Positions 51,737-61,656 of a DNA stretch of 64,000 nucleotides are shown piece after piece. The position numbers were made by a program, and so were the translations under genes. The DNA lies in assembly GCF_009870125.1 (NCBI RefSeq), contig NC_046683.1, positions 54,203,869 to 54,267,868 on the forward strand, written 5' to 3'. How positions within the stretch are numbered: the first letter of the stretch is position 1; every line of letters begins with the position of its first letter. This stretch comes from Drosophila pseudoobscura (taxonomy: Eukaryota; Arthropoda; Insecta; Diptera; Drosophilidae). The notes under the pieces are model-generated. The model had not been told where the DNA came from and did not search any database. It worked only from the letters and a program-made list of their open reading frames with translations.

Positions 51737-53360
51737 ATGCATGGACTAGCAACAATTGGCATATTGCTGCTGCTCTGGACCAAGATTGGGCACGGCGAAG
51801 GCTATAAGGTGCCCACGGCCAAGGTGGAGCTGTTGGCGAATGGCTTTCGGGTGTCAATTCCAGGTAATAAACCACAACACATCTTGTGAGAGGATTGATC
51901 ATTTGTTTCTTTCTCCTTTCAAAGATGAGACTGGCGTGAGGCTGGTGGCTTTCAATGTGAATCGCAATCGGAATTTCACTTCGTTTACTCAGGGCCAGTA
52001 CAGCACCCGGCTGGTGGAACCGCAGAATAATCGCTGGTCGCATGATTTTCTTTCTGTCCCATTGAGGGCCCACGATGTGTTGTACATTTGGACGAGTGTG
52101 CAGCATGAAAGGGCGATATTCCAGGACTTAGAGCAGCCCATTTATGTCTGCACCTTGGCCGGAGCGAATCTGCCCAAGGGTTGCTCTTCGCCCGAGCAGG
52201 AGCCAACAGAGAGCAACAGTCTGAACACAGAGGACACCAACGCCCCGTCATCATCTGAGAGAGCAGAGCCCGGAGCATGCGAACCATCTTCAACGACAAT
52301 ATCACCAGCTCCATCGTCACCCATTTGCAAGGGGCAGCTGCTGTTCCACGAGACCTTCGACCAACTGAACGAGTCCCGTTGGATGCACGAGGTCCGGATA
52401 CCCCTGGACACCAAAGACGCCGAGTTTGTGCTGTACGACGGAAGGGCCAGAGTCCAAAATGGCAATCTTGTGATCGAACCCATTCTGTGGTCAAGCTACC
52501 GCCCAGACCTGTCCATATCGAACTCTCGGCTAGATCTCTCCGAGCGCTGCACGGGCACGCAAAACCGCCAGAAGGAGTGTATGCTGCACACCAGCGGCAG
52601 CGGTCCAAGTGCCATCATGCCTCCGATTGTGGCTCCCCGCGTCAGCACCAAGGAATCATTTGCCATTAAATACGGACGCATAGAAATTCGGGCCAAGGTG
52701 CCAAAGGGGGACTGGCTGGTGCCCCTGCTGCTGTTGGAACCTCTGACAGAATGGTACGGCCAGACGGGATACGAGTCGGGTCAGCTGCGGGTGGCCATGG
52801 CCAGGGGAAACTCCAAGCTTCGGATGCCCCACGGCAAACTTGTTGATGGTCGGTCATTGTATGCCGGGCCAGTCCTCTCCACGGATGCCCTCCAGCGCGA
52901 GGATATCTGGGTCAGTCAGCGAAGAAATATACACTTTGGCGACGACTTCCACACCTACAGCCTAGACTGGAGTAGCAAGCGTCTGCGCTTCTCGGTGGAC
53001 GGACAGGTCTATGGCGAGATGTTGAGTGGCTTTGCGGAGCTGGACTTGAACACAAGATGGAAGAGGGGCGGTCCCATGGCCCCATTCGATCGAATGGTAA
53101 CGTATTTCAATCTTGATCATATATTTAGTTATACTCGCACGTACATGCATATATCATTTTAGTTCTACATCACTCTGGGACTTTCTGTGGGTGGATTCGG
53201 AGACTTTGTGGACAATTTGCGCACCGCAACCTACGAGAAGCCATGGATGAATTATCATCCGCAGGCCAAGCTGCATTTCTTTGAAGCGAAAGATCATTGG
53301 CTTCCTTCTTGGAAGCAGCCGTCTTTATTGGTCGACTATGTACGTGTCTACGCAAACTGA
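51737..53360 (+). CDS. GNBP1: GNBP1, Toll-pathway recognition protein
   Basis: In flies GNBP1 acts in the haemolymph with PGRP-SA to sense Gram-positive peptidoglycan and start the protease cascade that activates Toll. Exons 51737-51863, 51925-53096 and 53163-53360 give 498 aa. The start MHGLATIGILLLLWTKIGHG is a signal peptide; an in-frame upstream ATG (51575) would place a charged stretch ahead of it and is unlikely. The N-terminal recognition domain (YKVPTAKVELLANGFRVSIP ... NVNRNRNFTSFTQGQY) runs to about 120, then a Ser/Thr/Glu linker, then the GH16-like domain (CKGQLLFHETFDQLNESRW; IEIRAKVPKGDWLVPLLLLE; FHTYSLDWSSKRLRFSVDGQ; VDYVRVYAN). ESGQLRVAMARGN replaces the catalytic motif, so it is non-enzymatic. 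It lacks the intron at WL(F/V)P found in its three neighbours. Confidence 0.95.
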
Positions 53361-53419
53361 TTATCATTTTCATATTTTTAAACAAGTGTAGACGATGCTC
53401 GTGTCGGAATCTTATCACG

Positions 53420-53425
53420 AATAAA
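53420..53425 (+). terminator. Poly(A) signal of GNBP1
   Basis: AATAAA lies 60 bp after the GNBP1 stop and only 61 bp before the ATG of the next gene, so the next promoter must overlap this 3' end or the two genes may be co-transcribed. Confidence 0.6.
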
Positions 53426-53485
53426 GCACTGACAGCCCCTCTCAGTAAATTATGAATCCCAGTTTAGTTGTGCCTCGCATCGAAG

Positions 53486-55023
53486 ATGATGAGCCCGGGA
53501 CTTTTGTTGCTCTCGTTAGCTGTTCTTGTGCTCGGTTCGGGGGCTTTTCAGATTCAGCCGATGGTAAATGATACGAAAAACGATGAATGGGTCTGGGTAT
53601 CGCTGCCAGGTAAGTTTGTGATTGTGTTTGCATATCTTTTTTGTTAATCAGTAATGAATATGAAATTTCATAGACGACCAAAAGATTTGTTCGGTGTTTT
53701 TTTACACCGAACACTGTGAAAATGAGGGTCCAGCCTTTAATTACAGAGTCGACCCAAATATAGGACACCCCTGGGCTGTGAAGGAGTACCTAAATGATAC
53801 CCTTAGAGTCTCGGTCGTTGTTGAAACGTATCAAAGCGAGATAATTAGCGAGTCGTTCAAGATTACACCCAGAGGAGGGTCAAGAGACTCTGGTCTGAAG
53901 CCGGTCAGGAAATACAACATCGGCACAAGACGGCCCTCGGATTGCGAGGCACTAAAGCATCCCCAGAGATTTTGCATCCCAACAGATTCTGTATTCAATG
54001 GAGAGGCTTGTGAATGCGGTGGACGAATGATCTTCAGTGAAACATTTGAGAACGAAAGTTGGAGAAATAATTGGCAACACATGGAGCATTCACGGCTTCC
54101 CAATCCCTACTACGAGAGTGTGGCCTTTGTACATAACGGGATCAATTCATATGTGAAAGACAATGCCTTACATCTGCGAGTCACCCCGTCCAAGTATAGC
54201 CGGGCCAATCCATTTTATTTGAAAAATTGCACCTGGTCGACCAAAGAGAAAGTTTACTGCGGATACAGTAGATATAAAATACAGTCAAAAAAATATTGGC
54301 CACCCTTCAATTCGGCCAGCATTATTTCAATGTCCGATTTCACATATTGCCGAATCGAAATAGAAGCCAAGCTGCCAATTGGAGACTGGCTGTTCCCAGG
54401 TACTTATGGCCATGCGAATAACCATCGAAATAAACATGTATTTAATATTTAAAATTTTCACACAGTACTCTCGCTGAAATCCAAAATCAACTCGGCATCC
54501 ATTCGCATTGCCATTGTCCGAGGCAACAAGCAACTCAAGGACATTGCTGGGAACGAGATTGGCGGCAAGAGCCTCTTCGGCGGAGCCATTGTCGATATGA
54601 ACAGACATGAGGCTATGCGGCATGTCACTGTCGGCAAGCACTTTGGCGAAGACTTTCACACTTATACGGCTATTTGGAAGAAAAACATCATTATTTTCAA
54701 GGTGGATGGACGTCCCTACGCCGAAATCACCGACACGGACATCCTGAACGAGTTGAGTGAGGGCAAGGTGCGGTTGTGTCCGAAGTATGCACATAGAACA
54801 ACAAGTATATCGTATGAATCCTCTTTCCTTGCAGTGCCACATCCAGCTGGGATTGACTGTCGGAGGAGAGTATAATTTCCCCGACTCACGTATTTTTCCA
54901 GACCAAAAACCTTTCCGAAACAACATAAATGGCGGTATTCGAAATCTATCTTTGCATAACTTTGATTCCGAGTTAGTCATTAGATCCCTCAGAGTTTATT
55001 CCATTACCGATTATGAACAATGA
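53486..55023 (+). CDS. Divergent GNBP paralogue A (tandem duplicate)
   Basis: This is a secreted GNBP-family protein of unknown ligand. Exons 53486-53609, 53674-54399, 54466-54767 and 54835-55023 give 446 aa. MMSPGLLLLSLAVLVLGSGA is a clear signal peptide. The N-terminal domain is short and poorly conserved (FQIQPMVNDTKNDEWVWVSL; CSVFFYTEHCENEGPAFNY). The GH16-like part is recognisable: GGRMIFSETFENESWRNNWQ, RIEIEAKLPIGDWLFP, SIRIAIVRGNKQL in place of the active site (no catalytic Glu), KSLFGGAIV, EDFHTYTAIWKKNIIIFKVD, IQLGLTVGGEYNFPDS. The C-terminus departs from the usual W-x-PTW...DYVRVYA, ending LVIRSLRVYSITDYEQ. It keeps all three shared intron positions. The gene starts 125 bp after GNBP1. 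No frameshift or stop was found, so it is probably functional. I do not recall a one-to-one melanogaster orthologue. Confidence 0.85.
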
Positions 55024-55427
55024 AACTATCAAGTTTTTACGTCATAGACTAGAAGTCTAAGCTTATCAATATATGGGAAAGTCCCCCCTTTTTTGGATCC
55101 AGGGCTAGTTGAGTCATGTTAGCTTATAAAAATAATAGTCTCTGCTAGATCAACCGTATTAGAACAACTCTCCCTGCGTATAATTGTCTTTCTTCAATCA
55201 TGTACATATGTACTTATTAAGAAAACAGCCTGGGGGGAGGACGTTTTTCAACGCATGGTAAAAACTTCTTTCTGCCATACTGTATGTACGAGTAGGATTG
55301 TTTGCTGGCCATCAGGGGTATGCACATATGCGTATTGAAACCTAGAGGTTATCGCTTCGCGCAATGATACGATTGGATCGCTGTGCAATCACAAGTCGTG
55401 CAAAGCCTCAGTTTCTCTTTGTCCATT
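55024..55427 (+). other. Spacer between the two extra GNBP genes
   Basis: Four hundred bases of A/T-rich [11 protein letters not shown] at about 55125-55131 is followed by ATTAGAACAACTCTC, which could be a TATA promoter with a long leader for the next gene, but it lies 300 bp from the ATG. ACATATGTAC and CACATATGCG palindromic stretches occur. No coding signal is seen. Confidence 0.35.
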
Positions 55428-56993
55428 ATGAAGAGTAGGTGTGTGATCTTCTGGCTAACCAGCCTGCTGCTGGGTTCCTTGACTGCACTCGATTTGCCGG
55501 CCGCAGTGGTGAAAATAAATAATAATGAGCTGTACATATCGCTACCAGGGCAGCTTGAAGGCGTCCAGTCTTTACTTTTTCAAGTTGAGGTACAGACAGA
55601 TGAATGTGTGAACAACAGCTACTCGTACAGGTCGCAGAGCCCCTGGCAAGCAAAGATGTCGCTCCCCAAGAATATTGCCAAGAATGCCTGGCTGAGGGTT
55701 CAGACTCTGGTGGAAAGGACAAACAACGTGATCAGCAGCATGAGCTCTGTATACACTGTCGATAAGGATGGAATGGTCCACTTGTATGTCCCTGGGTCAT
55801 CCAACAAAAAAATTGATGTCGAGACTCTGCTCTCGAAATGTAAGCCAGTGGAGGAAATCAGAGAAGGGTCGGTGACAGAATCTGGGAATGCGAGAGAGTT
55901 TACGAGCGGGGAACTACTCTTCGAGGACAACTTTGATAATGGTCAAAGCATCAAAAATAATTGGCTGCATGAGGTTAAAATGCGTTATACTGGTGGACAG
56001 AATCAGGAATATGTGGCCTTTGTGTCCGATCCAAGAAATTCGTATGTATCCGACAACAAGCTGCACATTAAGATAGCCATAGCCAAATACCGTCGTAACA
56101 CATACTTTAAACTGAAAAACTGTACAAGCTTAAGCGAGAAGCGCACGGAGGAGTGTGGCCCAATCGAAGTCTTTGCTTGGCACAACCTTCCCCCTGCGTG
56201 GTCTGCCAAGATACACTCGAACCAGTTCTCCTTCAAATTCGGAAGAGTGGAGATAAGGGCCCGAATGCCCAAAGGCAATTGGCTATTTCCATGTAAGTGG
56301 ATCAGATGAGACATGGAACACAAATCGCATCGCTCACTTTTTCCTTGCAGATCTGGCTTTGCAGTCGAAGAAGAATCACTTTGCTGATAATTTCGCTGAT
56401 CAAATACGGCTCTACGCTAGGGGTAACAACTTGCTCCAAGATAAACATCATAATACTTTTGATGGTAGATCGCTGTTCGGAAGTGCTCTCATCTGGAACA
56501 CCGAATCAGATAGACAGCATACGGACTATTGGGTTATTAAAACGAATGTCAGCCATTATTCTGAAGATTTTCATGACTATACCATAATTTGGAAGAGTGA
56601 TCAAATCGCTTTCAAGGTAGATGGCGAGTTCTTTGGGTCAATAACCAATTCGGCAATCCTCTCAAAGTTCAATAATGATGAGGTGAGGTGATAAGAGAGG
56701 GTGGATCTATAATTTTGATAATTTATCTTCTTGTAAATCTTGACAAACCTTTACCTTTCTGTTCCGTTCCGTTCCACAAACAGTGTTATCTGGTACTGGG
56801 CCTTACTGCTGGCGGTGCTATGAACTTCGACGATGAGGTTCTGATGAAGGAACATAAAAAAGACAAATTTTCAAATACCTTTCCACAAGCTGGCAAGCTG
56901 ATTAAAGAGATCTTTATAAAAGAGAATTGGCCGCAGCCCACGCTGGTGATTGACCATGTTCGCGTTTACGCAATAGACAAATATGGAAACTAA
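55428..56993 (+). CDS. Divergent GNBP paralogue B (tandem duplicate)
   Basis: This is a secreted GNBP-family protein. Exons 55428-56292, 56351-56682 and 56784-56993 give 468 aa. I start at MKSRCVIFWLTSLLLGSLTA because it gives a signal peptide; the frame is open further upstream from an ATG at 55383 that would bury it. The recognition domain follows (LDLPAAVVKINNNELYISLP, CVNNSYSYRSQSPWQAKM), then the GH16-like domain: GELLFEDNFDNGQSIKNNWL, VEIRARMPKGNWLFP, DQIRLYARGNNLLQD at the active-site position with no catalytic Glu pair, SLFGSALIWN, EDFHDYTIIWKSDQIAFKVD, LTAGGAMNFDDEV and IDHVRVYAID. The intron after SLP present in the other three genes is absent here without disturbing the alignment, indicating intron loss. 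It resembles GNBP2 more than GNBP1. It converges on Sgf11, with only 70 bp between the stops. Confidence 0.87.
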
Positions 56994-57063
56994 TTGTTTG
57001 TTTGTACAATGCATGGAAATTTAATACATTTCTCAATTATTGCACCACTTGGCCGGGAGCTGT

Positions 57064-57681
57064 TTAAAAAGTTTTGCCATTGTTCTTTTTGGAGCCATTG
57101 TTGCGCGAGTTTTGTGTGGATTTCTTTTTGCGTTTATCAGATGACCAGTCGACATCGTCCTCGTCGTCGGTGCCGCCTGCATTGGCTCCGGAATGCACAT
57201 AGGAGGAATTCGAGCTGGCACTGGTGCCCTCCTTGGTCGCCAGACGGCGGGATGCAATGCGGGACGAAATGCGGCCCATGCCCATGCACTTCTCGAGATG
57301 TGGGGCGAAACGTGCTGCCGCCACCAGACGATCACAGTTTGGGCAGGTGCAATCAATGGCCTTCTTGGCCGTGGAGACGCCAAATATATCCAAATTTGGA
57401 ACATCGCAAATGCGGTGCGCCGACTCCTCGGCCACTCCGTCCAGGGCCGACAGATTGCCGATTTTCCGCAAATGATGAACCTCGATGAAAATGCCGGTCA
57501 CAGCGTCTTCCAGCAGCGACTCGTACAGCTGATTGGCGGCTTCGTCCAGTTTTTTTGGGTCTTTGGTCAGTTCGCGAAAGTTGTTTGCAATCGCTTTGCG
57601 TGTAGTGGGGCTTTGAGCAGCGACCGCCGGCACCGGTGCTGCAGACGTTGGCATGTTCAAGGCATTTGGATTCGCAGACAT
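57064..57681 (-). CDS. Sgf11: SAGA-associated factor 11
   Basis: This is a subunit of the SAGA histone H2B deubiquitinase module (with Nonstop, E(y)2 and Atxn7); in flies it also contributes to mRNA export. It is a single 205-aa exon. An N-terminal helix ([20 protein letters not shown] to [18 protein letters not shown]) would pack against E(y)2 and Nonstop. It is followed by [20 protein letters not shown] and the SGF11 zinc finger C-x2-C-x10-H-x3-C ([20 protein letters not shown], about residues 115-134), then [15 protein letters not shown], which contacts nucleosomes in the family. The tail is acidic then Lys/Asn-rich ([16 protein letters not shown] ... NNGKTF), identical in style to melanogaster Sgf11. 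The poly(A) region overlaps that of GNBP paralogue B; ATTAAA at about 57023-57018 is the likely signal. Confidence 0.95.
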   Translation of the reverse strand: MSANPNALNMPTSAAPVPAVAAQSPTTRKAIANNFRELTKDPKKLDEAANQLYESLLEDAVTGIFIEVHHLRKIGNLSALDGVAEESAHRICDVPNLDIFGVSTAKKAIDCTCPNCDRLVAAARFAPHLEKCMGMGRISSRIASRRLATKEGTSASSNSSYVHSGANAGGTDDEDDVDWSSDKRKKKSTQNSRNNGSKKNNGKTF

Positions 57682-58125
57682 GCCTTACGTTTATTGTTTA
57701 GTGGAAGATTCCTCTGGCAGCACAGTGTAATTTAAAAAATTCGATTTGTTTTCTTTTCGTATCTACAATGCCAATGCGTTGCCAGACAGTCGCGCTTTCG
57801 TTCTGGTGGTTTCAGTCGCTCTAAACCTGATTCATTTAAGCAGTTTTTGTTATTTATTACTACGTTAAATGCTGAATTTATTTTCTAAATAGATTTCGCT
57901 AGAACTATTTATTAATTGACGAATTCTACCAACCTCCCTGTCTAGATTACACACCTTGCACTTTATCCGATATGGATGATATGTATCGGTCCATGTCGAT
58001 TGAAATATCGTTACGTTCATCCCTGTGTTGTTCACATTTTGTAGAAAACTTATTAATTTATCGTACAAAATTATTTTTTCAGTGATGATGGTCCTAGCGC
58101 CTCCGGACCGCAAACAAAATAAAAA
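57682..58125. promoter_or_regulatory. Divergent promoter region, Sgf11 and TFPT-like gene
   Basis: These 444 bp separate two oppositely transcribed ATGs. The Sgf11 side has GTTGCCAGACAG repeated in similar form to sequences upstream of Caprin; the other side is A/T-rich. I see no TATA box or DRE. Two housekeeping chromatin genes sharing one TATA-less promoter region would be expected. Confidence 0.4.
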
Positions 58126-58584
58126 ATGTTGCTTAACAAAAAGTCGCTCGTATACCAGCAGTTAGTGGAAAGGCTCTTTGATAAATGCCAGAAGATACAG
58201 GCGGACAATGAGCGCTGTGTTATGAGGTGGGCATCAAAATATCGCAAGGTACTGTCGAGGTGCATCAATTGTTGAGTTATTTTCAGAGTTAATGCCATAA
58301 AAAAGACATTGCGACGGCGAAATTTCGATGTGGAGATGTTAAAGCGTCGGCTGGACAAATATGGCGATAACTGGAGGTTAGTGCCCATGGTGGCGCCACA
58401 TCCCAAGGGGAAAACAGAGCAAAAGCGACGAGGGCCGAAGCCGAAGAACAAACAAGCCCCAGATGGAGGGACAGTACCAGCTACTCCCGCACGGAAGCCT
58501 CGGAAGCAGCGTGCAAGTGCAAAACAGCCGCAACCCAATCTCAATTCCACAAAGCAGCAGCAGCCACATCCTGGAATAGGCTGA
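58126..58584 (+). CDS. TFPT/INO80-F-like small nuclear protein
   Basis: Exons 58126-58226 and 58287-58584 (60-bp intron) give 132 aa. The N-terminal half is a helical coiled coil: YQQLVERLFDKCQKIQADNE RCVMRVNAIKK, then TLRRRNFDVEMLKRRLDKYG DNWR. The pattern K-C-x-x-I-x-x-x-NER ... RR-x-F-x-x-x-LDxYGDxxR is the signature I know from human TFPT (INO80 complex subunit F), which sits on the INO80 chromatin remodeller. The C-terminal half is a Lys/Arg/Pro/Gln-rich disordered tail with PKPKNK and KPRKQR, typical nuclear-localisation sequences. Upstream there is no room for a longer N-terminus in frame without splicing. The assignment to INO80 is by motif only. Confidence 0.7.
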
Positions 58585-58736
58585 CATTAATTGATTCTTG
58601 CACTTTTATATGTATATTTAAGAGTCAAAGCTAATACATAATTCTTATTCATATATTTCGGTACTTAAATGCTAAAACAAAAATTCAACGGCATCGAATG
58701 CTGGCAGGGAGTTCCTTATAGTGCGTCTCCCTCGTT

Positions 58737-59433
58737 TTATTCAGCCTGCCTAAGGCGTGCCAGACGCTGCGTGAGTTCATCCTGCTCCTGCGAGACCTGG
58801 GTGGTAGAGGCGCCAATAGTCTGGCTCTGCACGCCGCTGGGCAGCTCCATGTTCAGTTCAAGACCAGCCTCGTCTGCCACTTGCTGCAACAGATTGTCGA
58901 CATCGCCCTGGGGCACCGAAGTGGTCACCGTATCAGACATGGTGCCCTCCATCACTGAGCTCTGCACGTCCAAGTCCTCGAATTGTGACTCAAACTTTTC
59001 CATTAGCGATGAGATTTTCTCCAAATTCATCCCCTTCATGGCCGCATCCATGGCTTTGACCACGCCAGCCATGGAGCCAGTGACTTTCCGTGTAGTCAGG
59101 GCGGACTGCACCCGACTGGATACGGCATCGACGCGAGCACTCATGCGCAAGTAGTTGACGGCCTGGTTCTTCTGGCGTATGGCGTTCTCTGCATGAATGC
59201 GGGCCACATCCATATTGCCATTTTGGATGGCCTTCTTGGCTTTGGCCTTCTCCTTTTTCTCCTCCTTATCGCATTTCTTGGAGTTGCGCTCCAGCTCCTT
59301 CACCGCAAATTTTAGATTAAAGAGGTGTTCTGTTGGGGGAGGGTGTGGGTGAGAAAGATTCTTTGTCTGGGTGTCTGCTGGTGTATGGCGTCATCGAACT
59401 GAACAACTTACTTTCCATTGATGAGGTGGACAT
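58737..59433 (-). CDS. Chmp1: Charged multivesicular body protein 1, ESCRT-III
   Basis: This ESCRT-III family protein acts in endosomal sorting and in recruiting Vps4 and other MIT-domain ATPases. Exons 59433-59412 (22 bp) and 59329-58737 give 204 aa starting MSTSSMEKHLFNLKFAVKEL. Basic helices alpha1-alpha2 (residues about 5-100, ARIHAENAIRQKNQAVNYLR) are followed by the conserved TTRKVTGSMAGVVKAMDAAM, acidic helices, and the C-terminal MIM1 motif DELTQRLARLRQ that binds MIT domains. Length and sequence agree with melanogaster Chmp1. The minus-strand poly(A) hexamer AATAAA overlaps the TAA stop itself (58740-58735). The tiny first exon is supported by the GTAAGT donor and by the KHLFNLKF sequence across the junction. 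Confidence 0.95.
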
Positions 59434-59544
59434 GTCGTTACCCAGCTTGATGAATTTACTATTTCAAATGAGGTAAAAAGGTTTTCAGTTGGTTCTCAAC
59501 TGAAAATAAGGAATTTTGTGAGTTTATTATGAATCACTTTATTT

Positions 59545-59555
59545 CAGTGTGACAG
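59545..59555 (-). promoter_or_regulatory. Core-promoter Motif 1 upstream of Chmp1
   Basis: The minus strand reads CTGTCACACTG, matching Drosophila core-promoter Motif 1 (YGGTCACACTR, bound by M1BP) at 10 of 11 positions, 112 bp upstream of the Chmp1 ATG. It is expected of a housekeeping gene. Confidence 0.55.
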
Positions 59556-59571
59556 CGCACCTTTCGATAAG

Positions 59572-59646
59572 ATATACGGTCTCACCCTCAGAAATATACG
59601 GAAAAATATACCGTCTCACTTTAAAAATATACCGTAAATATACTGA
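59572..59646 (-). promoter_or_regulatory. Cluster of Motif 6-like elements upstream of Chmp1
   Basis: Several copies of CGGTATATTT or CCGTATATTT (read on the minus strand), spaced about 14-20 bp, fit core-promoter Motif 6 (KTYRGTATWTTT). GAGACGGTATATTTTT is the best. Motif 6 and Motif 1 are known to occur together, here in the right order for Chmp1. Confidence 0.5.
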
Positions 59647-59997
59647 CGAGTTTAAACATATTCCTCGTTTTTGATATTCCGTCGAATATTACTAGCTAAA
59701 TAGAACCCTCAGCCCAGCTCACTCAATTTTGTTTGATTAATGAATCAATTTTCTAGCTGACTAGCTTATTTTAAATACGTGCTTTTATTGGATCTTTTCA
59801 AAAAAAGGTTTTACAGGTCAAACAAATAAAACGTAATACAACGTAAGAGAAAACCCGTTCCTATGCTCAGACCCTAAGACCTTCGCTAGCCACATTTTTG
59901 AAAAAATGTACACTTTGATGGGAAACGTTCAGGAACTAGAAATAAAGTATTCGAATATGGCAGCTATTTTTGAAAATGCATTGCTCATTAGTGTTAT

Positions 59998-61656
59998 TTA
60001 TGAATAGTTAACATCGGTGAATTTAAATCTCAGTGGGATGTTGGGCATGTTTAGGAACGAGCGCTTGAAGGCATTCTCAATGGGGTAGTTGAACTCTATG
60101 TGGAAGTTTCGGACCAGATTGGCCACGGTCAGCTCCATTTCGAGGTCCACTATGCGCTTGCCCACACACATGCGGGGCCCAAAGCCAAACGGTAGGTAGA
60201 CGAATGGATTCAAATTATTTCGGAGAGGCGACTCGGCACTGTTGTCGTCCTGGAGGCGTGCCCATCGCTCTGGCAGAAATTCGTTGGGTCGGGGATAGAA
60301 GCGTTCGTCGCGCAGCATATTACTGGAGAGCATCAGGAGATTCGTGCCCTGGGGTATGCGATAGCCATCCAGCACGACATCTGTTCCCGCAGATCGGATA
60401 TTGCCGAAGGTGACGGGGAACATGCGCATCGATTCCTTAATGCAGGCACGCAGGTATGGAAGCGATTTCATCTCAGCCAGCGTGAACTGGCGGTCCGGAT
60501 GGGGCAGCATGGACACTATCTCCTCGCGCAGCATTTGCTGCTGCTTGGGATTCTTCGCCAGGCTCAGAAGGACTCCAGCTAGGGCCGAGGTGGTTGTGTC
60601 CACTGCGCCAAAGAGCAAGTCCATGGCCATGACTACAGCGAACTTCCGATTGATTTGCAGCAGCTGCTCCAAGATACTCCTTCGGCCCTCCCGCTCCGCG
60701 GCCGACTGGCCATCTATCCGTGCCACAGCCTCGTTCACGTACATCGAGCAGGTGTCAAAGATCGCATCGGACGCCTGACTGAATTTTCGGTACGTGGGCG
60801 TGCTGATGTACTTGTACACCGACGGCTTGATGCCCAGATCGAAGAACGATTGCAGAAAGATCTTGATGTTCCTGAAGAGCTCTTTGGCCTCTGGCTTTTG
60901 ATCGGAGTCCCGCAATAGGCCGAGCTCCCGGTCCAAGGCCACCACAGCCACAGACTCAAAGGTCAGTGTGTTTATGGTATCGAGGAAGTCTCCAGGCATC
61001 TCCAGTGACTCCTTGTCCCGCGTGGCCCTGATGCGATCTATGAACTGGTTGTTGACGCGCTGCATCGGCTCCAAGTAGAGGTTAGCATTCCGATGCTGCA
61101 TCAGCACAGGGTTCGCCGCGCTGCGCAGACGGCCCCACTCCGGACCACTGGAAATGAAGATCAGCAACTGGGAACTCTGGCGAACATAATGGCCTACCTA
61201 CTTGCTGAACAGTCCAACGCAGTCCTTGAAGAATGCATCCTTGCGATTTGCTCGATAGTGCAGCACTGGGTCGGCTCCCCCTCTCACTGGCCACTGTCCC
61301 TCGGTGCGGTAGATCCGCTCGAAGTTCTCCACCTTAAAGGTGAACACAGTGGTAGGCATGCCGAACAGGCCCGGCACCCTAACCATGTCCCCGAATCTCG
61401 ACCGATAAAGGTCCATTAGCTCGGCCATATCCAGGTGATGGAACTCCCCGCCCTTCTGGAAGCCTCGCCACAATTGCCAGCGTGTCGGACCGGGGATCTC
61501 TTCGAAGGGCTTCGCTGTACTCCACTCCCCCTCCAGCTGCTCCATGTACGAGGAGCTGGCAGCTGCCGGATCCAGGTTCTTCTTGGAGATAACCTGGACC
61601 CCAGCCAGGCTGGACCTGGCCCTGATGCCCTGTTGCACCACTGCACGACGTATCAT
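59998..61656 (-). CDS. Cyp12c1: Mitochondrial cytochrome P450, CYP12 family (probably Cyp12c1)
   Basis: This is a haem monooxygenase of the insect mitochondrial clan, probably fed by adrenodoxin; CYP12 members are associated with xenobiotic metabolism. Exons 61656-61202 and 61147-59998 (54-bp intron, junction in FSN|GPEWGRLR) give 534 aa. MIRRAVVQQGIRARSSLAGV is Arg-rich without acidic residues, as for a mitochondrial presequence, and there is no hydrophobic ER anchor. Visible landmarks are PFEEIPGPTRWQLWRG, the I-helix GAVDTTTSAL (about 330), ExxR in KESMR (about 389), the PERW region, and the haem loop FGFGPRMCVGKR with the Cys near 478. All canonical residues are present. The choice of Cyp12c1 within CYP12 rests on its remembered neighbourhood beside Chmp1 in D. 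melanogaster, not on alignment. An upstream in-frame ATG at 61809 would bury the presequence. Confidence 0.9.

Larger units (their letters stand above)
59434..59997. other. Chmp1 promoter and P450 3' region
   Basis: Apart from the promoter elements listed, this interval is A/T-rich. On the minus strand an AATAAA at about 59789-59784, 210 bp beyond the P450 stop, could end that transcript. No additional coding frame is supported. Confidence 0.5.

Noticed and set aside
51462..52608. 214- and 207-codon minus-strand frames over GNBP1
   Set aside because: They are antisense to a well-supported gene and have no domain content.
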